Source of the DNA: Salvelinus alpinus
Lineage: Eukaryota; Chordata; Actinopteri; Salmoniformes; Salmonidae
Assembly: GCF_045679555.1 (NCBI RefSeq)
Contig: NC_092096.1
Coordinates: 21,723,016 to 21,787,015, forward strand
Reading direction: 5' to 3'
Length of the DNA stretch: 64,000 bases
Every line of letters begins with the position of its first letter. The first letter of the stretch is position 1. Of the stretch, positions 1-13,000 are shown in pieces. The position numbers were made by a program, and so were the translations under genes. Below the pieces are notes generated by a model. The model was given only the letters and a program-made list of their open reading frames with translations. It made no database searches and had not been told where the DNA came from.

Positions 1-914
1 TGAGGTGTGGTGGGGTGGTGTAACTAGAATGAGGTGTGGTGGGTTGGTGGAACTAGAATGAGGTGTGGTGGGGTGGTGGAACTAGAATGAGGTGTGGTGG
101 GTTGGTGGAACTAGAATGAGGTGTGGTGTTGTAACTAGAATGAGGTGTGGTGGGGTGGTGTAACTAGAATGAGGTGTGGTAGGGTGGTGTAACTAGAATG
201 AGGTGAGGTGTGGTGTTGTAACTATAATGAGGTGAGGTGTGGTGTTGTAACTATAATGAGGTGTGGTAGGGTGGTGTAACTAGAATGAGGTGTGGTGGGG
301 TGGTGTAACTAGAATGAGGTGTGGTGGGGTGGTGTAACTAGAACGAGGTGTGGTGGGGTGGTGTAACTAGAATGAGGTGTGGTGGGGTGGTGTAACTAGA
401 ATGAGGTGTGGTGGGGTGGTGTAACTAGAATGAGGTGTGGTGGGGTGGTGTAACTAGAATGAGGTGTGGTGGGGTGGTGTAACTAGAATGAGGTGTGGTG
501 GGTTGATGTAACTAGAATGAGGTGTGGTGGGTTGATGTAACTAGAATGAGGTGTGGTGGGGTGGTGTAACTAGAATGAGGTGTGGTGGGTTGGTGTAACT
601 AGAACGAGGTGTGGTGGGTTGGTGGAACTAGAACGAGGTGTGGTGGGGTGGTGTAACTAGAACGAGGTGTGGTGGGTTGGTGGAACTAGAACGAGGTGTG
701 GTGGGTTGGTGGAACTAGAACGAGGTGTGGTGGGTTGGTGGAACTAGAACGAGGTGTGGTGGGTTGGTGGAACTAGAACGAGGTGTGGTGGGTTGGTGTA
801 ACTAGAACGAGGTGTGGTGGGTTGGTGGAACTAGAACGAGGTGTGGTGGGTTGGTGGAACTAGAACGAGGTGTGGTGGGTTGGTGGAACTAGAACGAGGT
901 GTGGTGGGTTGGGG
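1..914. repeat. 29-bp minisatellite, ~31 copies, continues off the left edge
   Basis: Units read gaatgaggtgtggtgggg then tggtgtaacta with variants (gggttggtgg, aacgagg). Variants are blocked: 'aatgagg' units dominate on the left and 'aacgagg' units on the right. Fills the visible part of intron 14 and stops 12 bases from the exon 14 donor. Confidence 0.97.
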
Positions 915-926
915 TGTTCCACTCAC

Positions 927-1010
927 AGCAGATACAGCCGTAGATCATCCAGCTGATCATGCAGAGCAGGAAGAACAGGTATCCCATGAAGTAGCGGTGA
1001 TTCCCACTTC
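927..1010 (-). CDS. zdhhc17: zdhhc17 exon 14 (TM after DHHC)
   Basis: Encodes residues 465-493: [20 protein letters not shown] then WMIYGCIC. It covers the NHRYF motif and the membrane span after the active site. 84 bp, acceptor GTCAACAG, donor GTGAGT. The next exons lie off the window. A 29-bp minisatellite starts 12 bases past its donor. Confidence 0.95.
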
Positions 1011-4000
1011 CTGTTGACAGCACAATGACAAAAGTGAGAGGGGGAGTTAAGCCTCATCTGTCTGGTCCCTCATTCTCCTCACCCCTCCCTCACTGTCGTC
1101 ATCCCTCCCTCACTGTCGTCATCCCTCCCTCACTGTCCTCCTGGCTCCTCTCCAGGTCAAGACAAATGAGAGATGTAGAGAGAGAGAGAGGAGGAGAAAG
1201 ACAGTACAGTAGGATTGAAGGAGGCCAATTAGTTGTCAGATCTGTCAGTCGGCTCGTTGGGTCATACTCAGATACATGAGCAGGTGTGTGGGGCTGCTGC
1301 CAGTCACTGTTTGGACTAAAGGATGTGAAGGGGGGAGGACACCTGGCCAACACACTGAGGACCTCTAGGGAGTAACTTGTAGCGCGTCTATGTCGCTGCC
1401 TGTCTAAAAGGCAAGCTCCATCCTGTCTGGCTCTTAGGGGACAGCATGGACACTTTAGGACCCCCTTCCATCTCAAAGTTTACAGGCAGACATGTCTGGA
1501 CACGTGTCAGCTGTTCATGAGGCCATCTGTCTGGAAGTTCAAACAGTGGAGGGAAAAACAGGCAGCTGCTGCTTCACGGCTAACAGAGCTGGGCAGCGTG
1601 CGTGCACACACACACACACACACACACACCTTTCTATATTCTGCCAGAACAGCTAATGAATTCATGTGTCGGCTTGTTTATTGTTCTTACAGAACCATGT
1701 GCTGCTTCTTAGGCTGGAATTCTGTGGACATAAATGACAATCAGCTGCACTAACTCCAGTTGCTGGGCAATGAATGGGTTGTTGCTAAGCTAAATACTGC
1801 CGCTGGTGTTACACATACCGACACAGTTGCCCACCCAAGGGCAGTGGTGGTCGAACTTGGCGATACAGCGGTTGCACACAGCACAGTGTTTGGACCGGAT
1901 GGGCTTCCGTATCTGTGTGGACAAATACAAATGTATTGAGGCTTGACAGAATGACAAAGTTAAACCCAAACCATGCAAAACACATCAGGACATAATACAA
2001 TGAAGTCATTTCTTTACCAAACAAGTACTGCAGAATATGCTGAGATCCAGGCTGCCCGTCTCCGCCAGTTCAACAATAGTCTGGAGAGAGAGAGGTGAGA
2101 GACGTGAGGGTGAGAGAGAGACGTGAGAGGGAGAGAGAGGTGGAAAGAAAGAATTTGCAATATATCAAATCAAATTCTATTTGTATGGCAGCTGCAGCGC
2201 AAGGGCCAGTTAAAGGACAAGAGCATCTTAGCCTGAGTGCCAGTCTCGGTTTGTGCTATAACTCTCTGTCATTCATTGTCATGCCAAACAAGGATAGCAA
2301 TGGAATTGGCAAGAGAACAAACAGATCTGGAACCAGGCAAATGCTATCTGTGAGCGAAATTGAGATTGGCAAAAAAACATTTAACTTTGAAATGAAATGT
2401 GTATCTGATAGAGTGGGGTCATGGGAGCAGAAGGAACCTTGCTGAGCCATGGATGCAGAGGGAATGGGAAGACTGCAGAGGGAACACGACTAGCTAGCTA
2501 CCCTCTTGAGAGCAAGGAAGGAGAACTGTCTGTATGAACTACGAATTAACCAGCAGGCTTCTGAGGCAGCAGCCCAGCCCAGTGGACCAGGCNNNNNNNN
2601 NNNNNNNNNNNNNNNNNNNNNNNNNNNNNNNNNNNNNNNNNNNNNNNNNNNNNNNNNNNNNNNNNNNNNNNNNNNNNNNNNNNNNNNNNNNNCTGGTTAA
2701 CACTACAGAGCACTAACGATGGGGGCAATGCCCAGCCCACAGTGGACCAGGCTCTGGTTAACACTACAGAGCACTAACGATGGGGGCAATGCCCAGACCA
2801 GTGGAACAGGCTCTGGTTAACACTACAGAGCACTAACGATGGGGGCAATGCCCAGCCCAGTGGACCAGGCTCTGGTTAACACTACAGAGCACTAACGATG
2901 GGGGCAATGCCCAGCCCAGTGGACCAGGCTCTGGTTAACACTACAGAGCACTAACGATGGGGGCAATGCTCAGCCCAGTGGACCAGGCTCTGGTTAACAT
3001 TAGAGCACTAACAATGGGGGCTATTTTTAGCCCTCTCATCAAACCCACACAATGAGGATTGAGCTGGGGTCAGTAGAGCTAGAGACCCTACTATTGTCCA
3101 TCAGTGTGTGCTAAAGAGAGACGACTCCCAGAGCTGTGGGGAGAGAGATTGGATGCCTCTAGCTGAACATTGTGAGTCACAAATTGCATCCTATTCCCTA
3201 TATAGTGTACTACTTTTGATTCGTTAAAAAAATATGGTGCAATGTGCCTAGCTCTCTAATCAAATTCTCAACTCGTGAAGTTTCCCTTAGGTACAGATCT
3301 AGGATCAGCTTCCCCAACATTAACCATCAGTTGGAAAAAGGTTAAACTGACCCAAGATCAGTGTCTATGGGCAACCTCACCCTAAACTACTTGCCATTTC
3401 AAAACAAAATGGTGGTGTGTTGGGTAGTAGTATCGGCATGATGGGTAGTGCCAGCGTCATGGGTAGTACCAGCGTTTACCTTTTTCTTCTGCTCCTCTGA
3501 GGCTTTGATGATCCCGGGGTCTGATTTCCAGGACTTGCCAAAGTTGTAGAACAGACAGACACTGTTCAGGAGGAAAGGCAGGTGGACGGTGGCAAACGGG
3601 AGATGTACAGAGGAGTTAAGGAGGACGGTTGATTCGCTGAATGGTGACTACAGCTCTTAAAGGGATAGTTCACCCAAATAACACAATGATATATTGGTTT
3701 CACATCTTGTCAGGAGTCTGGACAAGGTCAGACAGAAAATGCTTTTTATATACTTCCACACTATGAGGTTGAATAATACTGTGAAAATGATGATAATGCC
3801 CTTATAGTGTAAGGGCTGTTTGAAAAGACTGAAACTTCAGCCTGCTTTGGTGGGATGGCGTTTTGGCCTGCCTGGTAACATCAAAAGGTGGTAACTTGGG
3901 CAATAGACCAATAAGAAAAAGAGTTCCACACCTCTTTGCCAATAACAGCTAGTTTTCAGTTTCCCCTACTCAGACTGCTCCCAGACAGTCCTAACAAAAT

Positions 4001-7000
4001 TCTTGCTTGAGAAATTAATATTTGTTATGACGCTATCTATTCTTTTTGACATATTGTTTGAAAAACAATCAATCACAGTAAGGCACTTAATTGTTACACA
4101 GAAATGATTTGATACAAAGTTAAAAACGTCTGCATTGGACCTAGACGACTGTGCTGGCTCTGACTAGCCATAGTGACATCATCCAGACAGAGGGCGTGTC
4201 CCAAATGGCACCCTATTCTCTATGTAGTGCACTACTTCGACCAGAGTCCTATAGGAGTCCTATGGGCCCTGGTCTAAAGTAGTGCACTATAAAGGGAAAA
4301 GGGTGCCATTAGGGACGCAAAAAGACTCGCCCTCCGCCCACTCCAGCCTATGAGGAAAGCAGCTCAGTGGAAGCTTGACTCATACTCTCACCCAACCAGA
4401 GTCTCGAGTCTCTCAGACGCACGTCATCATTTGCACAGGAAATACAACAGAAGCAACGGAGTGAGTCTAACCAAAGGGAGTGGTCAGGCTTAACCCTAAA
4501 ATGCCAATGTTGATCCATACAATCTCTTGTATCTAGAACCCAAGTTTACTCTTCACAGGGCCTGTAGTCATTTAATTAGGAACTACAAATGAAAAGAATC
4601 CCATAAACCTCCTTAGGAATTACAACTTCAGAATTGTATTTGCATAGAATGTATTCCTGTATTGAGGAAATGCCTACAAGGTCTACTGGCATTTCTCTGT
4701 GCATTTTAACCACACATGAACACACCTCCCACAGTGTGGAGTTAGAATGTGATTCCATACATGAGAGAAACATATCTGATTGACTGACTAAATCAACTTT
4801 AGATTATGGAGTTGGCTTGACGTCATTAATTATTGTGTCCACAAGAGCTGTTTCAAGTCTGTATGACCATCTAGTGTGTGTGTGTGTGTGTGGGGGGGGG
4901 GTTAGTGGGACACAAGGACATCTGTGGGCTGGTAATGTAAAGAAGGATTTCCTCAATTATAGTGGGGGTGGAGTGAAGTCACGGCATGACAAACAACTAG
5001 ATTCCAGGAAGGAAACTCGGAGCCCTATGCCCCCCCCCCCCCCCCAGAGCCCTATGCCCCCCCCAGAGCCCCCCCCCCCCAGAGCCCTATGCCCCCCCCC
5101 CCCCCCCCCAGAGCCCTACATAGGAAATATGGTGCCATTTGGTTGTCAGCCATACTCCACAGCGCTTTCAGTCTCTAAAGGCTGAATGAGGTCATAGATC
5201 TGTATAATTATCACCAAAAGTCTGGATGCTTTAATTACCTCTTCCTCTGTAGGTCTATCTAGCTACTTCATGAGATAAACACTCCAAATTAACTACGTGG
5301 GGCTGCATCCCAAATGGAACCCTATTATTCCCCATATAGTGTAGAGGAACATAGTGAATTTCCATATAAAGTAGTGCACGATAAAGGGAACAGGGTGACA
5401 CTTGGGATTCATGCATGGAAGTCCTTATTGCCTCACTAAATCAATGGGCCGTGATACTGTCGGCACGGAGCTGGTAATTCTTACAGTGATCGATGGAGAT
5501 TCTCATATGGACGACGCTTCAATGTTTCCCTTGAGGCCTTGCTGTGTACGCTCTCCCCGTAGCAGCTATTAGTCTTTGGAATGGCTTAGGAGAAGGGGTA
5601 TTACACAAGATGGTATTACACAAGATGGGTCAAACAAAAGGGTCACGCCAAGCATTTATGAAGCATGCTGATTTAAGGAGACTAATGGTGTTGACAGTGT
5701 CCATACAGCTCCGGGGTGAAATTTCTCCTAGGTACAGATCTAGGTACAGCTGTCCCTCCCACAATCCTAACCTTAACATGGAAAATTCAAAACTGACTCG
5801 AGATCAGCGTCTAGGGGCAACTTCCCCCTATACCTCTATACAGTGTGTTGCAGTCAGGGTGTCACTGAAATGTCTGTTTTTCCTCACCGCATCTCCTCTG
5901 ACTGCAAGTCATCATGGCCTGGCTGAAGACTGAAGGTGCTCCTAAAAGAACACATCACAGGACCAGCTCAGTGGAGGAATCCATCTTGTCAGGCCACTAG
6001 AGACAACAATGACCAGATTCATGCTTGACTTCTACTCTCTCCCCCTCCCCCAGTCTCCTACTAATAGACTTCTACTCTCTCCCCCTCCCCCAGTCTCCTA
6101 CTAATAGACTTCTACTCTCTCCCCCTCCCCCAGTCTCCTACTAATAGACTTCTACTCTCTCCCCCTCCCCCAGTCTCCTACTAATAGACTTCTACTCTCT
6201 CCCCCTCCCCCAGTCTCCTACTAATAGACTTCTACTCTCTCCCCCTCCCCCAGTCTCCTACTAATAGACTTCTACTCTCTCCCCCTCCCCCAGTCTCCTA
6301 CTAATAGACTTCTACTCTCTCCCCCTCCTACTAATAGAGACTTCTACTCTCTCCCCCTCCCCCAGTCTCCTACTAATAGATAATTATCTCTCTCCCCCTC
6401 CCCCAGTCTCCTACTAATAGACTTCTACTCTCTCCTCCTCCCCCAGTCTCCTACTAATAGACTTCTACTCTCCCCCTCCCCCCCGTCTCCTACTAATAGA
6501 TAATTATCTCTCCCCCTCCCCCAGTCTCCTACTAATAGACTTCTACTCTCTCCTCCTCCCCCAGTCTCCTACTAATAGACTTCTACTCTCTCCTCCTCCC
6601 CCAGTCTCCTACTAATAGACTTCTACTCTCTCCCCCTCCCCCAATCTCCTACTAATAGAGACTTATACTCTCTCCTCCTCCCCCAGTCTCCTACTAATAG
6701 ACTTCTACTCTCTCCCCCTCCCCCCGTCTCCTACTAATAGATAATTATCTCTCCCCCTCCCCCAGTCTCCTACTAATAGACTTCTACTCTCTCCTCCTCC
6801 CCCAGTCTCCTACTAATAGACTTCTACTCTCTCCCCCTCCCCCAGTCTCCTACTAATAGAGACTTCTACTCTCTCCTCCTCCCCCAGTCTCCTACTAATA
6901 GACTTCTACTCTCTCCCCCTCCCCCCGTCTCCTACTAATAGATAATTATCTCTCCCCCTCCCCCAGTCTCCTACTAATAGACTTCTACTCTCTCCTCCTC

Positions 7001-10000
7001 CCCCAGTCTCCTACTAATAGATAATTATCTCTCTCCCCCTCCCCCAGTCTCCTACTAATAGATAATTATCTCTCTCCCCCTCCCCCAGTCTCCTACTAAC
7101 AGAGACTTCTCCTCCTCCCCCAGTCTCCTACTAATAGAGACTTCTACTCTCTCCTCCTCCCCCAGTCTCCTACTAACAGAGACTTCTCCTCCTCCCCCAG
7201 TCTCCTACTAATAGAGACTTCTACTCTCTCCTCCTCCCCCAGTCTCCTACTAACAGAGACTTCTACTCTCTCCTCCTCCCCAGTCTCCTACTAATAGAGA
7301 CTTCTACTCTCTCCTCCTCCCCCAGTCTCCTACTAACAGAGACTTCTCCTCCTCCCCCAGTCTCCTACTAATAGAGACTTCTACTCTCTCCTCCTCCCCC
7401 AGTCTCCTACTAACAGAGACTTCTCCTCCTCCCTCAGTCTCCTACTAATAGAGACTTCTACTCTCTCCCCCTTCCCCAGTCTCCTACTAATAGAGACTTC
7501 TACTCTCCCCCTCCCCCAGTCTCCTACTAACAGAGACTTCTCCTCCTCCCCCAGTCTCCTACTAATAGAGACTTCTACTCTCTCCCCCTCCCCCAGTCTC
7601 CTACTAATAGAGACTTCTACTCTCTCCCCCTTCCCCAGTCTCCTACTAATAGAGACTTCTACTCTCTCCCCCTCCCCCAGTCTCCTACTAATAGAGACTT
7701 CTACTCTCTCCCCCTCCCCCAGTCTCCTACTAATAGAGACTTCTCCTCTCTCCCCCTCCCCCAGTCTCCTACTAATAGAGACTTCTACTCTCTCCCCCTC
7801 CCCCAGTCTCCTACTAATAGAGACTTCTACTCTCTCCCCCTCCCCCAGTCTCCTACTAATAGAGACTTCTTCTCTCTCCCCCTCCCCCAGTCTCCTACTA
7901 ATAGAGACATCTACTCTCTCCTCCTCCCCCAGTCTCCTACTAATAGAGACATCTACTCTCTCCTCCTCCCCCAGTCTCCTACTAATATAGACTTCTACTC
8001 TCTCCTCCTCCCCCAGTCTCCTACTAGAGACTTCTACTCTCTCCTCCTCCCCCCGTCTCCTACTAATAGACTTCTACTCTCTCCCCCTCCCCCAGTCTCC
8101 TACTAATAGACTTCTACTCTCTCCCCCTCCCCCAGTCTCCTACTAATATAGACTTCTACTCTCTCCTCCTCCCCCAGTCTCCTACTAATAGAGACTTCTA
8201 CTCTCTCCTCCTCCCCCCGTCTCCTACTAATAGACTTCTACTCTCTCCCCCAGTCTCCTACTAATAGAGACTTCTACTCTCTCCCCCTCCCCCAGTCTCC
8301 TACTAATAGAGACTTCTACTCTCCTCCTCCCCCAGTCTCCTACTATTTCAGTAACAATAAAACTGTGTGGGTGACCCAGTACTTGTAACTACTTTAAGGA
8401 GAAAAGCGTTTCTCCTTTGAGTCCCATGTAGAAGAAAATGCGTGCTGGGGCTGAAAAGACAACCGTTTGGGGCTCCGCCAATGACACTTGATCTGATTTC
8501 AACTGCAGGTTCTGAAGGATAACCAGTCTGCAGTAGCAGACTTTGAAAACCAGGCGGAGACAGAGCCAGAGATACCAGGCCCACACCTGGAAGTCAATGC
8601 AGACACAAAGCCTAGACAAAAGCCAAGCCGCCTCCACTGATTACTATTGCAGAGACGTCGCATGGCTGCCTCACAACCACCACAAAACTACCACCGCACA
8701 ACCACCACCGCACAACCGCCACAAAACCACCGCACAACTGCCACAAAACTACCGCACAACCGCCACAAAACTACCGCACAGCCACCACAAAACTACCGCA
8801 CAACCACCACAAAACTACCGCACAACCACCACAAAACTACCGCACAACCGCGGCTGTATCAGATTCAACCCAGATCACAACAATCATAGACATTGAGACT
8901 ACATGTGACCAAATGGGTACGGACCTCGGTCTACTGCGCGAGCCAAGACTGTGTTAGCCTGCTGAGCTACAGCCAAGGCATTAACTCAGAGAGCTAACGC
9001 GAGTCTTCAGGTCTCAGGCAAGGTTACCACCTCAGTTACATAACATCCACCTCCCAAAGAGGCACAGTTGGAATGGAGTGGGGGACTGCTTGAGTTTGTG
9101 AACACTCCGGGGTGGAGTTTGCCCGAGGTACAGATCTAGGATCAGCTTCCCCTCCCCCAATCTTAACCATTAGTGGGGAAAATGCTAAACTGACCCAAGA
9201 TCAGCGTCTAGCATCAACTTCACCCTCCTCCGTTTAGGAATCCAGTCATCCCTTGCTGTAGCCGTCTACTGTTCTGAGCTGCCAGTTTTCACTACACAAT
9301 GAGTTACAGGCTACTGTTAACAGTGACTATGTGGACGTAGATATTCTTTGGATAGAACAGCCCTACAACAAAGAGATAAGAGGCATAGAAGAGGACATCT
9401 CAATGGGAGATTGGCTGTTGGGCAAGAGGTGAGACTGGAAAAACCTGACTATTAACTCTCAAAGCTGCGTCACACAAGAGAGGACCTGTGCACAGGTGTG
9501 AATTTCACCTACACTCATAGTGGTGGTTTTTATGTGAACTGTCACAGGTCAACGTTCCCATGAAAGACTAATTCTAACCAGAGGGAAACCAGTAACAAGA
9601 CAGCCCCTGTTGAAAAAGCAGGAGAGGTTACAAGCGATTGACCGAGAGGTAGACGGGGAGCAGAGCAGCAGATCCAAGGAAACAAGCAACATCATGCAGA
9701 TGAAATGGATTGAAGAAACACTCCCATCAGCAGTCAAATGAGGCAGATAAGAGACCAACCCTCCGGACTTTAAATTGGGCATTTAGCAGTTCCAGACCCG
9801 GTAAGGGAATTTTCCATTCCCAAAAAGCGACTGGAGGAGCCATCTTGAGCTACAGAAACACATTGATCCCACGAGTCGCTTCATCGGGTCTGACCCAGTC
9901 AGCTGTGCTGCACACTCAACACAGTGTTCTTAACACACAGTATTCATTAAAGACTGCATCCACACAGAGCTGAAAGCACACCGAGTTCCGTGATACAACC

Positions 10001-13000
10001 TCTTATCTGGACACTGGACTATTCATATGCAAAGAGCCTGGCTTTATACAGGATGCATGAAACCTCCTCAACCCAGAGCACCCAGGACAATAGTTTCCCT
10101 CGCCTCTCACCGTCCGCCCGTGATTCAGTGCAGTTTGCAGGGGAAGTGAACTATATGGGAATAGTTCTAGATGTCTGAGAAATTAGACTGCAATGTAACT
10201 TCACAAGCCTCTGAAAAGGATCCGGGGGGGGGGGGGCATGATATGACTTTTTGATCCAAGTTACTACAGAAATTGTCCGGCCTCTTGTCACAATCAACAA
10301 ACTCAAATCAACCAGTATGGTTGCATCACAAGTTCCTTCAGACGCAAACACAATGGTGTGTAGCATATAGAAATAATGAGTCTGCCAACTGAAACATTTG
10401 CATTTTCTAGTGGGCCAGAAGTTTACACAATAGTAAAGAGCCCTCGAGGGTGTTATGATGCTCTCTGCACTGTAGACTGAGAGGCAGGCCAATGCTCTTT
10501 AGCTGGCCTCACACTCCAGTGCACTGTGGGTAATCATGACCAGAGGGGTTCCAGATGGAAGAAGGGAAAGCCCATCTGTCTGTTTGGAATAGGCTGCAGT
10601 TTGACTGACACTCTAATCGACCAATAGCTGCAGGGGAGATATTCATACACTTTTGCTCTCAGTCAAAACCCATCATTACCCAGAAGTCACCTCCCTCCTT
10701 GATGAAAAAATTGATTGTTAGGAGGTGAATATTGACACACACAGCTGTCTTGCCAGGTGGCGCTGTGAACGAAAGGCCCTTGTACAGCACAGCAGCTTAC
10801 TGTATATCATGGTTGGAATGAGAATGAAACCAGGAGACTCTTATTGTAAAGGATATCAATCCAGAACCAGTAGAACCAGGTCACGTACATCCAGAACTTG
10901 GTTGCCAGGTAGATTCCCAGGGGCAGGGCGCTGTGCATGGAGTGGTCAAAGAAAGACCTGAGGAGGCGGGAGAGAGAGAGAGAGAGAGGGGCAATCACTG
11001 TTAGAACTCAGCAGTAGAAAACATCAAATCTCACAGTCCACAAACCCTCAGAGCTACATATCAAAGTCAACCAGATAGAGAAATAAACCCAGCCCTAACC
11101 TGCTGGGATGTCTCAGGTTTAGAGAGAAATAAACCCAGTCCTAACCTGCTGGGATGTCTCAGGTTTACAGAGAAATAAACCCAGCCCTAACCTGCTGGGA
11201 TGTCTCAGGTTTACAGAGAAATAAACCCAGCCCTAACCTGCTGGGATGTCTCAGGTTTAGAGAGAAATAAACCCAGTCCTAACCTGCTGGGATGTCTCAG
11301 GTTTACAGAGAAATAAACCCAGTCCTAACCTGCTGGGATGTCTCAGGTTTACAGAGAAATAAACCCAGCCCTAACCTGCTGGGATGTCTCAGGTTTACAG
11401 AGAAATAAACCCAGTCCTAACCTGCTGGGATGTCTCAGGTTTAGAGAGAAATAAACCCAGTCCTAACCTGCTGGGATGTCTCAGGTTTACAGAGAAATAA
11501 ACCCAGCCCTAACCTGCTGAGATGTCTCAGGTTTAGAGAGAAATAAACCCAGCCCTAACCTGCTGGGATGTCTCAGGTTTACAGAGAAATAAACCCAGCC
11601 CTAACCTGCTGGGATGTCTCAGGTTTAGAGAGAAATAAACCCAGCCCTAACCTGCTGAGATGTCTCAGGTTTAGAGAGAAATAAACCCAGCCCTAACCTG
11701 CTGGGATGTCTCAGGTTTAGAGAGAAATAAACCCAGGCCTAACCTGCTGGGATGTCTCAGGTTTAGAGAGAAATAAACCCTAACCTGCTGAGATGTCTCA
11801 GGTTTAGAGAGAAATAAACCCTAACCTGCTGGTCTCAGGTTTAGAGAGAAATAAACCCAGCCCTAACCTGCTGGTCTCAGGTTTAGAGAGAAATAAACCC
11901 AGCCCTAACCTGCTGGTCTCAGGTTTAGAGAGAAATAAACCCAGCCCTAACCTGCTGGGATGTTTCAGGTTTAGAGAGAAATAAACCCAGCCCTAACCTG
12001 CTGGGATGTCTCAGGTTTACAGAGAAATAAACCCAGCCCTAACCTGCTGGGATGTCTCAGGTTTAGAGAGAAATAAACCCAGTCCTAACCTGCTGAGATG
12101 TCTCAGGTTTAGAGAGAAATAAACCCAGCCCTAACCTGCTGAGATGTCTCAGGTTTAGAGAGAAATAAACCCAGCCCTAACCTGCTGGGATGTCTCAGGT
12201 TTAGAGAGAAATAAACCCAGCCCTAACCTGCTGAGATGTCTCAGGTTTACAGAGAAATAAACCCAGCCCTAACCTGCTGACAGCTCAACAGGGCTACATT
12301 GATAGCAACAGATACTGTCAAAGGTGTGTGTGTGTGTGTGACGTACTTGGAGAGGAACTGCACAGTGACCCACACGCCACAGTACATGAGGCCCTTGAGG
12401 AGCCAGGAGTCGATGTCCAGGTCAGCGATGAAGCCCACCAGCCAGATCACCAGGAAGGGGGTCCCCAACATGATCTTCTGTCTGAACTCCTGGGAGAGGA
12501 CCAGAGATGGAGGGAAGGAGGAGAGGAAGAGGAGGAGGAGAGGTTAAACAGGAAGGCAGGGATGCACTGTAGACTGTGTCACCTTATTACATAAACGATA
12601 GTGTCAAATCTCATTTTATTTGTCACGTGCCGAATACAACAGGTAACTAGTGGGTGACTAGCGTCATAGCTCGGCTGGGTGACTAGCGTCATAGCTCGGC
12701 TGGGTGACTAGCGTCATAGCTCGGCTGGGTGACTAGCGTCATAGCGTGGCTGGGTGACTAGCGTCATAGCTCGGCTGGGTGACTAGCGTCATAGCTCGGC
12801 TGGGTGACTAGCGTCATAGCTCGGCTGGGTGACTAGCGTCATAGCTCGGCTGGGTGACTAGCGTCATAGCTCGGCTGGGTGACTAGCGTCATAGCTCGGC
12901 TGGGTGACTAGCGTCATAGCTCGGCTGGGTGACTAGCGTCATAGCTCGGCTGGGTGACTAGCGTCATAGCTCGGCTGGGTGACTAGCGTCATAGCTCGGC

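Larger units (their letters stand above)
3605..10856 (-). other. zdhhc17: U12-type AT-AC intron 10 of zdhhc17
   Basis: Seen on the minus strand: the intron begins ATATCCTTT at 10856-10848, a perfect match to the minor-spliceosome AT-AC donor consensus. It ends TCCTTAACTCCTCTGTAC at 3622-3605. TCCTTAAC is the U12 branch-point box, and its branch A lies about 11-12 bases from the terminal AC, the short spacing typical of this class. No GT-AG alternative restores the conserved reading frame. The intron is 7.25 kb and contains a 2.3 kb pyrimidine-rich tandem array. Confidence 0.9.

Noticed and set aside
10151..10492. 113-codon minus-strand frame in intron 10
   Set aside because: No similarity to any domain, crosses a G-run, and exons 10 and 11 already join in frame.
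11089..12283. Telomere-like ccctaacc in the 46-bp array
   Set aside because: Only one ctaacc per unit; not a ccctaa tandem, so not an interstitial telomere.
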